46,502 bases of DNA from Candidatus Altimarinota bacterium. GTDB lineage: Bacteria; Patescibacteriota; Gracilibacteria; BD1-5; UBA6164. Below are positions 33,472 to 41,033 of this stretch, one piece after another. The stretch is from NCBI GenBank assembly GCA_028688895.1, contig JAQTXG010000012.1, positions 1-46,502 on the forward strand, given 5' to 3'. The notes under the pieces were generated by a model. It did not search any database, was not told the origin of the DNA, and was given only the letters and a program-made list of their open reading frames with translations. Within the stretch, counting starts at the first letter, position 1, and each line of letters begins with the position of its first letter. Made by a program: the position numbers and the translations under genes.

Positions 33472-33622
33472 TTTCTCCCTTTTCCACTGCGTCCAGTCTT
33501 TAGCTGGAAAGGGAGTACCCGCAGGGGGAGGGATTAAAACCAAAGTACAAAAATTCTATTAACTTAATAATATTGCCCTTTACAAAGGAAGTACCCCGAA
33601 GGGGGGATGGGTTAGAATCAAA
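33472..33622. repeat. Two solo repeats related to the DUF559 element ends
   Basis: 33476-33538: CTCCCTTTTCC, an inner hairpin CCAGTCTTTAGCTGG, then AAGGGAGTACCCGCAGGGGG and AGGGATTA, matching the blocks that frame the DUF559 gene. 33580-33615: CCCTTTACAAAGG, then a CCCCGAAGGGGGG hairpin as in the right end of that element. Between kinase and regulator genes; no nuclease gene remains. Confidence 0.65.
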
Positions 33623-33627
33623 GTAAT

Positions 33628-34728
33628 TTATTTCTTTATTTCCAATTCAAAATAAAATACACTTCATTTTCAAACTTCAGATTTCACTTTTATATCCGAA
33701 CCAAATTGATTGATAAAATTTTTACAAATAGCAAGTCATAAACCAAGTCAAGAATCATTTTGTCTTTGCATACTAGATTCAACCTGACTAAATTTTGTGA
33801 ATAAAATATCTAATTTATCCTTTGGAATACCAATTCAAGTATCTATTACTTCAAATCTAGCTTTATTCTTTTTTTTGCTTATTTTTAGAGTTATATCTCA
33901 ATCTTCTTTTGTGAATTTCAGAGAATTTGTTAGTAAATTTAAAAATACTTGTTTCAATTTATCTTTGTCAGTGTTTATAATTGCATCATCAAGTTCTTTA
34001 TCAATTTTCACCTTAAAATTTATTTTTTTAGTTTTCATTTCTAGATCTATATCTCTATGAATAGATTCTATTATTTCGCTTATTTTTATGTCTTTCATAT
34101 TGTACTCCATTTTTCATGATTCTATCCTTCAAATAGATAACACATCATTTACTAGATTTATAAGTCTAATAGAACTATCATAAGTATGATTTAGAGACTT
34201 CCTAATTTGCTCATTTATTTCTCACATATCTCAGTCAAGTATCATAGAAAGATATCATCTGATAGAAGTCAATGGAGTTCTCAGTTCATGTCATACTATA
34301 GATATAAATTCATCCTTTGTTTTGTTTAGATTTATAAGGTTCATTTCAGCTTGTTTTAGTGATTCTACTTCACTCAAATCACTTACAGTAAGAACTGTTC
34401 AACCATTTTGAGTGAAAGTACCACTACACAAAACAGGAATCATATTTCAATCTTTTGTCTTTATCTTTGTTTCATATTTTATAGTTTTTGATTCATCTTT
34501 ATTTTTTTGTATTTTTCCTATGTTTATCAGGCTTTTTTCATCCATAAAATCAGTATAATTTCTTCATATTATTTCTTCAGAATCATATCCACTTATCCTA
34601 CAAAAAACACTATTTATATACATAGTATTATTTTCATGATCTCAAATCCATAGACTTTCAGTCATGTGTTCTACTATTTGTTTATATATTTCTAGATTTC
34701 AAAGTTCTATGTTTGATCAGTTGCTCAT
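33628..34728 (-). CDS. PAS-domain sensor histidine kinase
   Basis: 366 residues. PAS domain about 14-120 (IYKQIVEHMTESLWIGDHEN, ISGYDSEEIIGRNYTDFMDE). HisKA about 140-205 with the phospho-accepting His in DEFISIVGHELRTPLTSIRG. HATPase about 250-366 with the N box in QVFLNLLTNSLKFTKEDG, G1 DTGIGIPKDKL and G2 SGLGLGLAI. No membrane segment, so it is cytoplasmic and senses through PAS. It starts four bases after the stop of the recombinase gene and is followed by a response regulator, so recombinase, kinase and regulator seem to form one transcription unit. Confidence 0.94.
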
Positions 34729-34732
34729 GGTT

Positions 34733-35560
34733 TTATAATGGTGAAATAATATTTTTTAATTTTGGAGTAACAACTTTTGTATAGATTTGAGTTGTTTTTA
34801 TATTGGCATGTCAAAGTAATTCTTGAATATATCTTATATCTGTTCAATTTTCTAGTAAATGAGTAGCAAAACTATGTCTCAAACTATGAAATGTAGCATT
34901 TTTCAGTACTCATGACTTTTTTAATGCTTCAGAAAATATTTTTTGTAAGGTTCTAGTTGTTAATTTTCATCATCTTTCACTTTCTATAAGTAAATCATTT
35001 CAATTTTTTCATGCTGATAGATTTTTTATTTCATTTTTAAGCTTTTCTGAAAAAATAGTTATTCTATCTTTTTGTCATTTTCATAATTTTATATGAATTG
35101 TTAAATTTTCAAAATCAAAATCTCATATCTTTAAGTTTATTATATCAGAAACTCTTAGTCAAGAAGAATAAGATAGGGAAATAATAAACTTGTGTTTTTT
35201 ATTGTCTATAGAATTAATAATTTTTTGAATTTCATTATTTGTCAATACTACTGGTAACTTTTTTGATTCTTTTGAGAGTTTTATATCAAAATCCAGGTTT
35301 AAATTAATAATATTTTTACAAAAAAACTTTATGGAATCTTTATATAAATTAATAGTTTTAGGTGCTTTTTTCTTTTCTTGTAAAATTATTACAAAATTAA
35401 GAATCGTTTCTTTATTTATTTTTGATATATCATTTTTTATATATTCAAGAAAGTATTTTAAACAAGTTGAATATGTTTTTACAGTTTCTTTTGAATAGTT
35501 TCTATATTTTAATTCTCTTTCAATGCTCAATATATAATTTTGTTTTTCCATTTTTATCAT
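34733..35560 (-). CDS. Tyrosine recombinase (XerC/D-like) at the integrase position of a cassette array
   Basis: 275 residues. SAM-like core-binding N-domain (about 1-95), then the catalytic domain with Arg in SSGLRVSDIINLK, Lys in GGKGGKDRITIF, HxxR in HSLRHSFATHLLENGTDIRY, His in ELLGHANIKTTQIY and Tyr in the same motif. The glycine of SGLRV is TGA, so the gene is native or long adapted. It lacks the extra helical insertion between the Lys and HxxR motifs that marks IntI integrases, hence XerC/D-like. It is transcribed away from the attC array that starts about 80 bases upstream. ATG at 35558-35560; MEKQ at 35551 is an alternative. Confidence 0.92.
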
Positions 35561-35648
35561 TATAATTTAATTGAAATAAATACATTTCGCATTTTATTAC
35601 TTTTTAGTATAAAATCAAGTATATTTTTCAGATAGAGTATAGTTAGCA
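35561..35648. other. Candidate attI-like junction between recombinase and first cassette
   Basis: A/T-rich spacer ending in TATAGTTAGCACG. The first cassette boundary GTTAGCA (35642-35648) follows. In integrons the attI site and both divergent promoters occupy this place. No clear pair of core sites is visible, so this is inferred from position. Confidence 0.4.
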
Positions 35649-35882
35649 CGAAATCGCTTCGCTCTCTCCGGAGGCTCAGTTTTGTTCCGTTTCACTCCAC
35701 AAAACTTTCACCCCCATCGAGTTTCGTGCTAACGTCCGCAACTACCGTTGCTGTTATCCAAAGTCTGCTTTGCTATCGCTTCAGCGACTTCGTCTAACAG
35801 CAACTATCCAAAATATTTTCCTTCAAAAATCGGTTGCATTCGCAACCTTTTTTCGTAAAATACTTCGGATTAGTTGCGGACG
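35643..35882 (+). mobile_element. ORF-less cassette, copy 1 (240 bp)
   Basis: Runs from TTAGCACGAAATCGC to the G of GTTATGT. It begins with a hairpin (TTAGCACGAAA ... TTTCGTGCTAA) and ends in an attC-type site. GC-rich compared with the chromosome. An identical 240-bp copy lies at 37306-37545. No credible gene. Confidence 0.75.
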
Positions 35883-35888
35883 TTATGT
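35727..35888 (+). other. attC-type recombination site 1
   Basis: R'' TGCTAAC (35727-35733), L'' GTCCGCAACTA (35734-35744), L' TAGTTGCGGAC (35871-35881), R' GTTATGT (35882-35888). The 11-base arms are perfectly complementary. The interior holds further hairpins (AGCGACTTCGTCT, GGTTGCATTCGCAACC). Confidence 0.78.
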
Positions 35889-36041
35889 GTAATTCAAAAA
35901 ATATTTTAAATAAGGTATTTTGATAAGCTTTTTTAAAAAGGAAGATAAATTTGATTTTTATTTTTATGAGGGGTTTATAAGGTATTTTTGCTTCGTTCCT
36001 CGCAAAAATGGATTATTACAAAACAATTTTGAAAAAAAGTC

Positions 36042-36069
36042 TTGACAAAATTATAAAAATACCTATAAT
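36042..36069 (+). promoter_or_regulatory. Sigma-70-type promoter inside cassette A
   Basis: TTGACA (36042-36047) and TATAAT (36064-36069) with 16 bases between, 35 bases before the ATG. Both boxes are perfect, so the cassette carries its own strong promoter. Confidence 0.8.
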
Positions 36070-36103
36070 ATAATTAACTATTTTACTTTTTTATTTTTAA
36101 ATT

Positions 36104-37039
36104 ATGAAACTAGGAAACTATGTAAAACCACTTTTGATAGCTGGAAGTATTGCACTTGCAGGATGTGATAATTCAGGTCAAGCACCTAAAAAACCTGAAC
36201 AACAAGTTGATAACCCAAATAAAGTTGAACTTGTTGTTGCAGATAGTACAAGAAGACAAGTTATTGATGTTTTATCTTGTCAACCAATTCAATTAACAGA
36301 AGCTCAAACAATAGAATTAAAAAAACTTGAAAGTGAAAAAGGTAGCAAATTACAAGCTATTGAAGAAAAAAGAGAAAAAGCACTTGAAGAATTAGATAAA
36401 GCAAGAGAACAGGCATTATCTAAACTAGATCAAGAAAGAGAAGTTTTAATTTCTTCAATAAGAAATAAAAAAACAACTATAACAGAACAACAAACTTGGT
36501 CACAATATTCAGAAGGTGAAAATCAAGTTTGGTCTCAATATAGCGAGGGAGAAAAAAAAATTTGGTCTCAATACACACAAGATCAAAATGGGATTAATTC
36601 TAATTTCTATAATTCTCCTATAGGACAACTGGATTCTCAAATTACAATAGCAAAAATAAATAAAGAAGAATGTGAAATTAAATCACAATTAAATCAAGCA
36701 GGTACACAAGAATATGATAGGTTAGATATAGAAAAAAATAGATTATGGAAAGAAATGGAAGGTACTAAAAACAAAAAATGGAAAGAAATGGAAGATGCTG
36801 AAAATGCAGAATGGGCTAGATTAGAAGCAGAAGAGAATAAATTATATGGAGAAGCTACTTCTCAAGCAAGATCAAAAATTATTACTGAATATAATCAAAA
36901 ACAATCTGATTTCTTAGCTAAATCAAATAAACAACAATCACAAATGTTATCTGAATCTAATACAAAACAATCCTCTATGGTTGGTGAATATAGAAAAAAG
37001 AAACAAGCATTACTAAATAATCCTCAATACAGAAAATAA
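36104..37039 (+). CDS. Cassette-borne coiled-coil lipoprotein
   Basis: 311 residues. Signal peptide with lipobox (IAGSIALAGCDNSG; Cys about 21). The mature protein is a long charged coiled coil (KLESEKGSKLQAIEEKREKA), interrupted by three tandem copies of a WSQYSEGE-like repeat (about 129-152) and later KEMEGTKNKKWKEMEDAENA. No enzymatic motif and no family recognised. Glycines are all GGN and there is no in-frame TGA; it ends in TAA, so it reads the same in either code. This contrasts with the chromosomal genes and suggests capture from a standard-code organism. The start context AAATTATG resembles host genes, so the donor may be another AT-rich patescibacterium. Confidence 0.85.
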   Translation: MKLGNYVKPLLIAGSIALAGCDNSGQAPKKPEQQVDNPNKVELVVADSTRRQVIDVLSCQPIQLTEAQTIELKKLESEKGSKLQAIEEKREKALEELDKAREQALSKLDQEREVLISSIRNKKTTITEQQTWSQYSEGENQVWSQYSEGEKKIWSQYTQDQNGINSNFYNSPIGQLDSQITIAKINKEECEIKSQLNQAGTQEYDRLDIEKNRLWKEMEGTKNKKWKEMEDAENAEWARLEAEENKLYGEATSQARSKIITEYNQKQSDFLAKSNKQQSQMLSESNTKQSSMVGEYRKKKQALLNNPQYRK

Positions 37040-37043
37040 GGTA

Positions 37044-37089
37044 TCTTTTAAAATGGAATTCACCCCTACCCCTCTTCCATTTTAAAAGA
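37044..37089 (+). terminator. Hairpin with conserved loop after cassette gene A
   Basis: TCTTTTAAAATGG / CCATTTTAAAAGA enclosing AATTCACCCCTACCCCTCTT. The same loop pattern follows the gene of cassette B. It lacks a long T-run, so besides termination it may have a processing role. Confidence 0.6.
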
Positions 37090-37217
37090 TGAAAAATCAA
37101 ATTTATTATAAAGTAATAGAAAAAAGCTTATCAAAGAAAGTTTAATAAAAATATTTTTTGAACTTCTTCGCTTTGCTACGCCCCCGTTGCACTCTCGCTT
37201 AGTTCCTCGCTCGGGAC

Positions 37218-37311
37218 ACATAACAGCTTCTATGAGATTCGCTCGTTGCACTTCACTCTCCCATATTTTGCTTGTTCCTCGCAAAACATCTCATAGAAGC
37301 AAACGTTAGCA
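37218..37311 (+). other. attC-type recombination site of cassette A
   Basis: R'' ACATAAC (37218-37224), L'' AGCTTCTATGAGAT (37225-37238), L' ATCTCATAGAAGC (37288-37300), R' GTTAGCA (37305-37311). Thirteen paired bases, with extra AAAC before R' that would bulge out in the folded strand, as in integron attC sites. Confidence 0.8.
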
Positions 37312-37545
37312 CGAAATCGCTTCGCTCTCTCCGGAGGCTCAGTTTTGTTCCGTTTCACTCCACAAAACTTTCACCCCCATCGAGTTTCGTGCTAACGTCC
37401 GCAACTACCGTTGCTGTTATCCAAAGTCTGCTTTGCTATCGCTTCAGCGACTTCGTCTAACAGCAACTATCCAAAATATTTTCCTTCAAAAATCGGTTGC
37501 ATTCGCAACCTTTTTTCGTAAAATACTTCGGATTAGTTGCGGACG
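37306..37545 (+). mobile_element. ORF-less cassette, copy 2 (240 bp)
   Basis: Identical by eye to 35643-35882 from TTAGCACGAAATCGC to TTGCGGACG; only the bases outside differ (next core is GTTAGGC instead of GTTATGT). The two copies frame cassette A as direct repeats. Confidence 0.8.
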
Positions 37546-37551
37546 TTAGGC
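37390..37551 (+). other. attC-type recombination site, second copy
   Basis: R'' TGCTAAC (37390-37396), L'' GTCCGCAACTA, L' TAGTTGCGGAC, R' GTTAGGC (37545-37551). This R' fits the integron consensus GTTRRRY exactly. Confidence 0.8.
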
Positions 37552-37713
37552 GACATAATTTTTTCTCTCATTTTTAAATTGTTTCCTTCTGGTCTTCTTT
37601 TTTGGAACAAGGAAGGCAAAATAAGATTTTTTTTAGATGAGGGGCTTAATTGGTGTTTTTTCTCCTCCATACTTCCGGAGAAAAAACGCATTTTTAAATT
37701 AACTGCTCGGAAT

Positions 37714-37742
37714 TTGAATTATGTTAAAAAGTATGTTAAAAT
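37714..37742 (+). promoter_or_regulatory. Candidate promoter inside cassette B
   Basis: TTGAAT (37714-37719) and TAAAAT (37737-37742) with 17 bases between, 28 bases before the ATG. Confidence 0.5.
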
Positions 37743-37770
37743 AATCTGAATTCTAAAATAAATTCAAATT

Positions 37771-39036
37771 ATGTATACAAATAAAATTGAATCGGCAGAT
37801 TCTTCTCTCGAAAGAGAAATTGATAATTTTTTCGATGATATTCCTGTAGATGAATTGGGAGCAGTATATGCTGTCATCAGAACTCCCAAAGAAGAATCTT
37901 CTCGAGGAAGAGTGGGGTATTTAGTTCAAGCCATAGGTCAGAAATTTGGTCCAGAAATAGCTCAAAGATCAATTCAGAGAATTGACTCTCTTTCAACACA
38001 ATTGAAACTTCCTATAAATGAATTAGAAACATACTTGATTGCAAAGATTGAGAATCACCCTCTTACTGGCGTTCAAGAACAAGCCTCAATGTTTGGTGAA
38101 TTTTGCCAAGATCAAGAATTTATTTATTTTTTAGATAGATTGGGATTAAATCGTGATCTCAAATTAACATTAGTAAAATCTCTTCTTGATATGGAAGAAA
38201 AACAGGGAGAAGAAGACCTTGCTCCAGGAAGAGAAATTGCTCAATTTTTAGAAGCCGTAGCGACTGAAACAAGAAAATGTCTAGAACCTAGATATTGGGA
38301 AGTGAATGTACGAAGATATTGGGCTGAAACTCAGGCGAGATTTGATGAAGTTTTTGATTTACTGGATAAAGAGGGAATAGCTCCTGCTGATATAAATCCT
38401 GAATACGCAAGTTATCACAATATGAATGTTGAGTGGATAAGAAATGGAAGAAGGTGGCTTCATCAAGAAATAGCTCAAATTTTAGCCACTGAATTAGAAA
38501 GGATGACTCCTCCATCACCTGCTCAATTAAGAAGTTTTACAGATTATTTGAAAACAAAAATATCTGCAGAAAATTGGAAGCAATTAGAACAATCTTTAGG
38601 TATTACAGGGATCGATGAAGAAGGATTTGTTTTTTCTTTAGATGAGGTAGGGCTGAAAAAACTTAAATTTCAAATGGAAAGATCTGCTCTTTTTTTAAAC
38701 CCTGTAAATAGAAGTGAGGTTGAAGCAAATCCATTTCATGAACCAGAACTTGCTATTATTTTAGAGCAATATCGTAGAGATAATGCTTCTCCAAAACCTG
38801 AAAATTTAGGAAAAGTGCAAGCATTGAGAACTATACAAAGTACACGAAATAGGATTTCAGATTTAACGATTAGTGATACTGAATTCAAGGAAAGTGCTAG
38901 AGAACTATTGGTTTCACTTCAGGATCTTTCTGAAAAAGATTTAATTGGTATGATTTCTATGGTTTCAGGCAGTAGTAAATTTGATAGTGATACCAGGACT
39001 CTAGTACTGGCTCAAATAAATCAAATACTCGGATAA
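37771..39036 (+). CDS. Cassette-borne soluble protein of unknown function
   Basis: 421 residues, no signal peptide or membrane segment, predicted mostly helical, acidic. It starts MYTNKIESADSSLEREIDNF. Landmarks include RRYWAETQARFDEVFDLLDK near 190 and a C-terminal helical region (RELLVSLQDLSEKDLIGMIS). No recognised family; cassette genes often have none. All glycines are GGN with no in-frame TGA, and base use is less AT-biased than the neighbourhood. It ends in TAA. Start context AAATTATG without Shine-Dalgarno, like the other cassette gene. A small cytoplasmic accessory function, such as defence or stress, is possible but not shown. Confidence 0.82.
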   Translation: MYTNKIESADSSLEREIDNFFDDIPVDELGAVYAVIRTPKEESSRGRVGYLVQAIGQKFGPEIAQRSIQRIDSLSTQLKLPINELETYLIAKIENHPLTGVQEQASMFGEFCQDQEFIYFLDRLGLNRDLKLTLVKSLLDMEEKQGEEDLAPGREIAQFLEAVATETRKCLEPRYWEVNVRRYWAETQARFDEVFDLLDKEGIAPADINPEYASYHNMNVEWIRNGRRWLHQEIAQILATELERMTPPSPAQLRSFTDYLKTKISAENWKQLEQSLGITGIDEEGFVFSLDEVGLKKLKFQMERSALFLNPVNRSEVEANPFHEPELAIILEQYRRDNASPKPENLGKVQALRTIQSTRNRISDLTISDTEFKESARELLVSLQDLSEKDLIGMISMVSGSSKFDSDTRTLVLAQINQILG

Positions 39037-39072
39037 TTTTTGTGATTCAAAGTTGTGAGAGATAAAATAGGA

Positions 39073-39122
39073 GTTCTCTAAAAATGGAATTCACCCCAGC
39101 CCCTCTTCCATTTTTAGAGAAC
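39073..39122 (+). terminator. Hairpin with conserved loop after cassette gene B
   Basis: GTTCTCTAAAAATGG / CCATTTTTAGAGAAC enclosing AATTCACCCCAGCCCCTCTT, nearly the same loop as in cassette A though the outer stem differs. Confidence 0.6.
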
Positions 39123-39233
39123 GAAAATCTTATTTTGCCTCAAAAGATAAAAAAGAAGATCAGAAGGAAACGGAAATTAAGGATGAGAAAAAATTACGCT
39201 AAAGCCACATTGCACTCTCGCTTCGCTCGGGTC

Positions 39234-39346
39234 GCCTAACACAGTATATCTGGCTCGCTCGTGCCCTCGCTCGACCCATATTTGCCAAAAACTAATTGAT
39301 TTTAAAAGGAATTTTGGCAAACATCAGATATACTGAAACGTTATAC
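39234..39346 (+). other. attC-type recombination site of cassette B
   Basis: R'' GCCTAAC (39234-39240), L'' ACAGTATATCTG (39241-39252), L' CAGATATACTG (39325-39335), spacer AAAC, R' GTTATAC (39340-39346). Eleven paired bases and the same extra AAAC as in cassette A. The loop shares CTCGCTCG and CCCATATTT with site A. Confidence 0.82.
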
Positions 39347-39430
39347 GACATCTACTTTTTACTTTCCTACAAAAGCATTGCATTCGCAAGCTTTTTTGTA
39401 AAATACTTAGGATAAATTACAGACAGTTAA
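39341..39430 (+). other. Degenerate end of the cassette array
   Basis: TACAAAAGCATTGCATTCGC then AAGC, TTTTTTGTAAAATACTTAGG and ATAAATTACAGACAGTTAAT is a decayed version of the end of the ORF-less cassette (TTGCATTCGCAACC, GTAAAATACTTCGG, GTTGCGGACGTTA). No intact R'' or core site remains, marking the array boundary. Confidence 0.65.
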
Positions 39431-39472
39431 TATATAAACCAAACAATTTTTTTTGAATTAGATACAAATTTT

Positions 39473-39730
39473 ATGGACTTTTTTAAATGAGTAAATTTTA
39501 AACATTATTTTTTAAATCGAGTAATTATGAAAAAGATATTTGATATATTATTTAAATTAATTTTTATTGTTATCGTTGGATTAATTTTATTTATGTTTTC
39601 AATTTTTTGATTATCAGGACTATCAAGGATGGAGGGATTAGATTATATATTAACTATAGCAATTTTAGTTATCATTTGTTTAGCTTATATTTATTTAATT
39701 TATTCATTATTTAAAAACAAAAAAAGTTAA
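39473..39730 (+). CDS. Small two-span membrane protein
   Basis: 85 residues. Two hydrophobic segments (IFIVIVGLILFMFSIFGLSG and YILTIAILVIICLAYIYLIY) with a short loop SRMEG between them and a basic C-terminus. Two TGA-glycines, so it belongs to the host rather than to the cassettes. ATG at 39473; an internal ATG 54 bases later (MKKIFDIL) could also be the true start. No family recognised. It lies just outside the array and is followed by a terminator about 50 bases later. Confidence 0.6.
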
Positions 39731-39779
39731 TAAAAAAGTATATATAAAATGACAAAGAAAAGTCATTAAAGAGATTGTC

Positions 39780-39819
39780 AAAAAAATCCATAAATCGTCA
39801 GATTTATGGATTTTTTTAC
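39780..39819. terminator. Bidirectional terminator
   Basis: AAAAAAATCCATAAATC / GATTTATGGATTTTTTT between convergent genes. Confidence 0.88.
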
Positions 39820-39850
39820 TATATATCAAAATATACTTTTAAAAAAAACA

Positions 39851-40603
39851 TTAATTTTTATAACAAACTGCACATTTTACAAATTTTCAAGTAGGGAAGT
39901 TTGTAGTATCAGATGATCACCAAACTCTTGTTCAAACCATGTATGAACCATTTACTCATGCATAAGATACATTTGTTTCAAAATTATATCCATCTACACA
40001 TATAGGATTATCATTTGAAAGTGTATGTGTGTAATAATTTCACATACTATATCATTTATATAAAACTGTCCAGTTAGTTGGACATATATCAGTACCATAA
40101 GTTTCAAAAGTAGTAGAATTTACATACACTTTTGAACACATTATATTTTTATCACCTGCAATTCAAGGTGGCATATATGAAGCATCTCAAGTAGTAAGTG
40201 GATAAAGCAAATCTCAATAACTTCAAGTAGATCATCATGCATCTCATCATTTTAAACAAACTCTACTTCAATTAGCATGAGTGTAGTGTCATCAAAATCA
40301 TCTTCAAGCATACAATAAAGTACTTCATGTAGGAGCAGTAGTTCTTCACCATACAGTTACAACATTTCCAAATTTTCATATGTTAGAATTTGCTGTATCT
40401 ATACTATTACTCAAAGTATCAGTATTATTTTTTATATTTGTCATACTATCATTCCACAAATCAGCTGTTAATGTAGTTCAAGTGCCTACATTGGTAGTCA
40501 AATTTGACCAATCCATAGCTGCAAATATAAATACATAACCAGCAGAAAGTCATACTATAAAAGAAATTCACATAAAAAAAGATCTTATTATTTGTTTTTT
40601 CAT
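39851..40603 (-). CDS. Tail-fibre-like secreted protein with cysteine-rich C-terminal domain
   Basis: 250 residues. A hydrophobic N-terminus (SFFMGISFIVGLSAGYVFIF) is followed by MDWSNLTTNVGTGTTLTADL then WNDSMTNIKNNTDTLSN, the same anchor-plus-DLWN layout as the genes at 22872 and 23428. The C-terminal 180 residues are Gly/Tyr-rich with cysteines in SRVCLKGG, NIMCSKVY, TDICPTNW, PICVDGYN and KFVKCAVCYKN. Most glycines are TGA, including a run in GRGFGGHY. Likely a surface-exposed ligand-binding protein. Confidence 0.7.
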
Positions 40604-40744
40604 AGAAAAAAAATATTAAAATATAATAAATTTATATTATAAAAAATATTTTAAAAGTAAATAAATATTTAAAAATTATCCTCATTTTTTTGAATAAAAA
40701 ACCAAACTATGATAAAATAAAAATAATAATACTAAATCAATCAA

Positions 40745-41032
40745 ATGAATGAACAAATAAATAAACAAAAAATATTAAATATACTAGAAAAACTGGATAT
40801 AAATCAAGAATTCAAAGACATAATTAATTCAAAAATTGACTTAATAGACTTAGAAAAATTGATAGAAATTATTTCTAAATACGCTAACAATTTAGAAAAT
40901 ATAGAAAAGAAAAATCAAAAAATAAAACAAGAACTAGAAAAAATGCTAACTAAATACAAAAACAATAGCGAAGAATACTTTGATAATAGAGATGGATTAA
41001 CAGAGCTAGAATATTTAATAAATAACATGTAA
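40745..41032 (+). CDS. Small helical protein, first gene of a two-gene operon
   Basis: 95 residues, almost all predicted helix with a coiled coil (LENIEKKNQKIKQELEKML). No signal peptide and only one glycine (GGA), so recoding does not show. It ends one base before the start of the next gene, so the two are translationally coupled. Possibly an assembly partner or chaperone of the large protein behind it. Not recognised. Confidence 0.7.
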   Translation: MNEQINKQKILNILEKLDINQEFKDIINSKIDLIDLEKLIEIISKYANNLENIEKKNQKIKQELEKMLTKYKNNSEEYFDNRDGLTELEYLINNM

Positions 41033-41033
41033 A

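Larger units (their letters stand above)
35883..37305 (+). mobile_element. Gene cassette A (lipoprotein)
   Basis: Starts TTATGT after the first attC and ends at the G of GTTAGCA; its R'' ACATAAC (37218-37224) is the complement of its own start GTTATGT, as expected for an integron cassette. It contains a promoter, one gene, a hairpin, and an imperfect inverted repeat of about 80 bases: 35889-35963 against 37091-37163 (blocks AAATCAAATTTAT and AAAAAAGCTTATCAAA). Confidence 0.75.
37546..39340 (+). mobile_element. Gene cassette B (421-residue protein)
   Basis: From TTAGGC to the G of GTTATAC. Its R'' GCCTAAC (39234-39240) is the complement of its start GTTAGGC. The first 95 bases (37546-37640) form an imperfect inverted repeat with 39123-39207: blocks AAAATCTTATTTTGCCT, AAAAAAGAAGA-CAGAAGGAAAC and GAGAAAAAATTA. 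The right arm is separated from R'' by a segment (TTGCACTCTCGCTTCGCTCG) that also precedes R'' in cassette A. Confidence 0.78.

Noticed and set aside
36510-36590. WSQYSEGE DNA repeats in the cassette lipoprotein as a CRISPR-like array
   Set aside because: Three adjacent in-frame protein repeats with codon variation and no spacers.
35643-37545. Two 240-bp direct repeats as ends of a composite transposon
   Set aside because: No transposase lies between them, and each repeat ends in an attC-type site with GTT cores matching cassette boundaries, so the cassette reading explains more.
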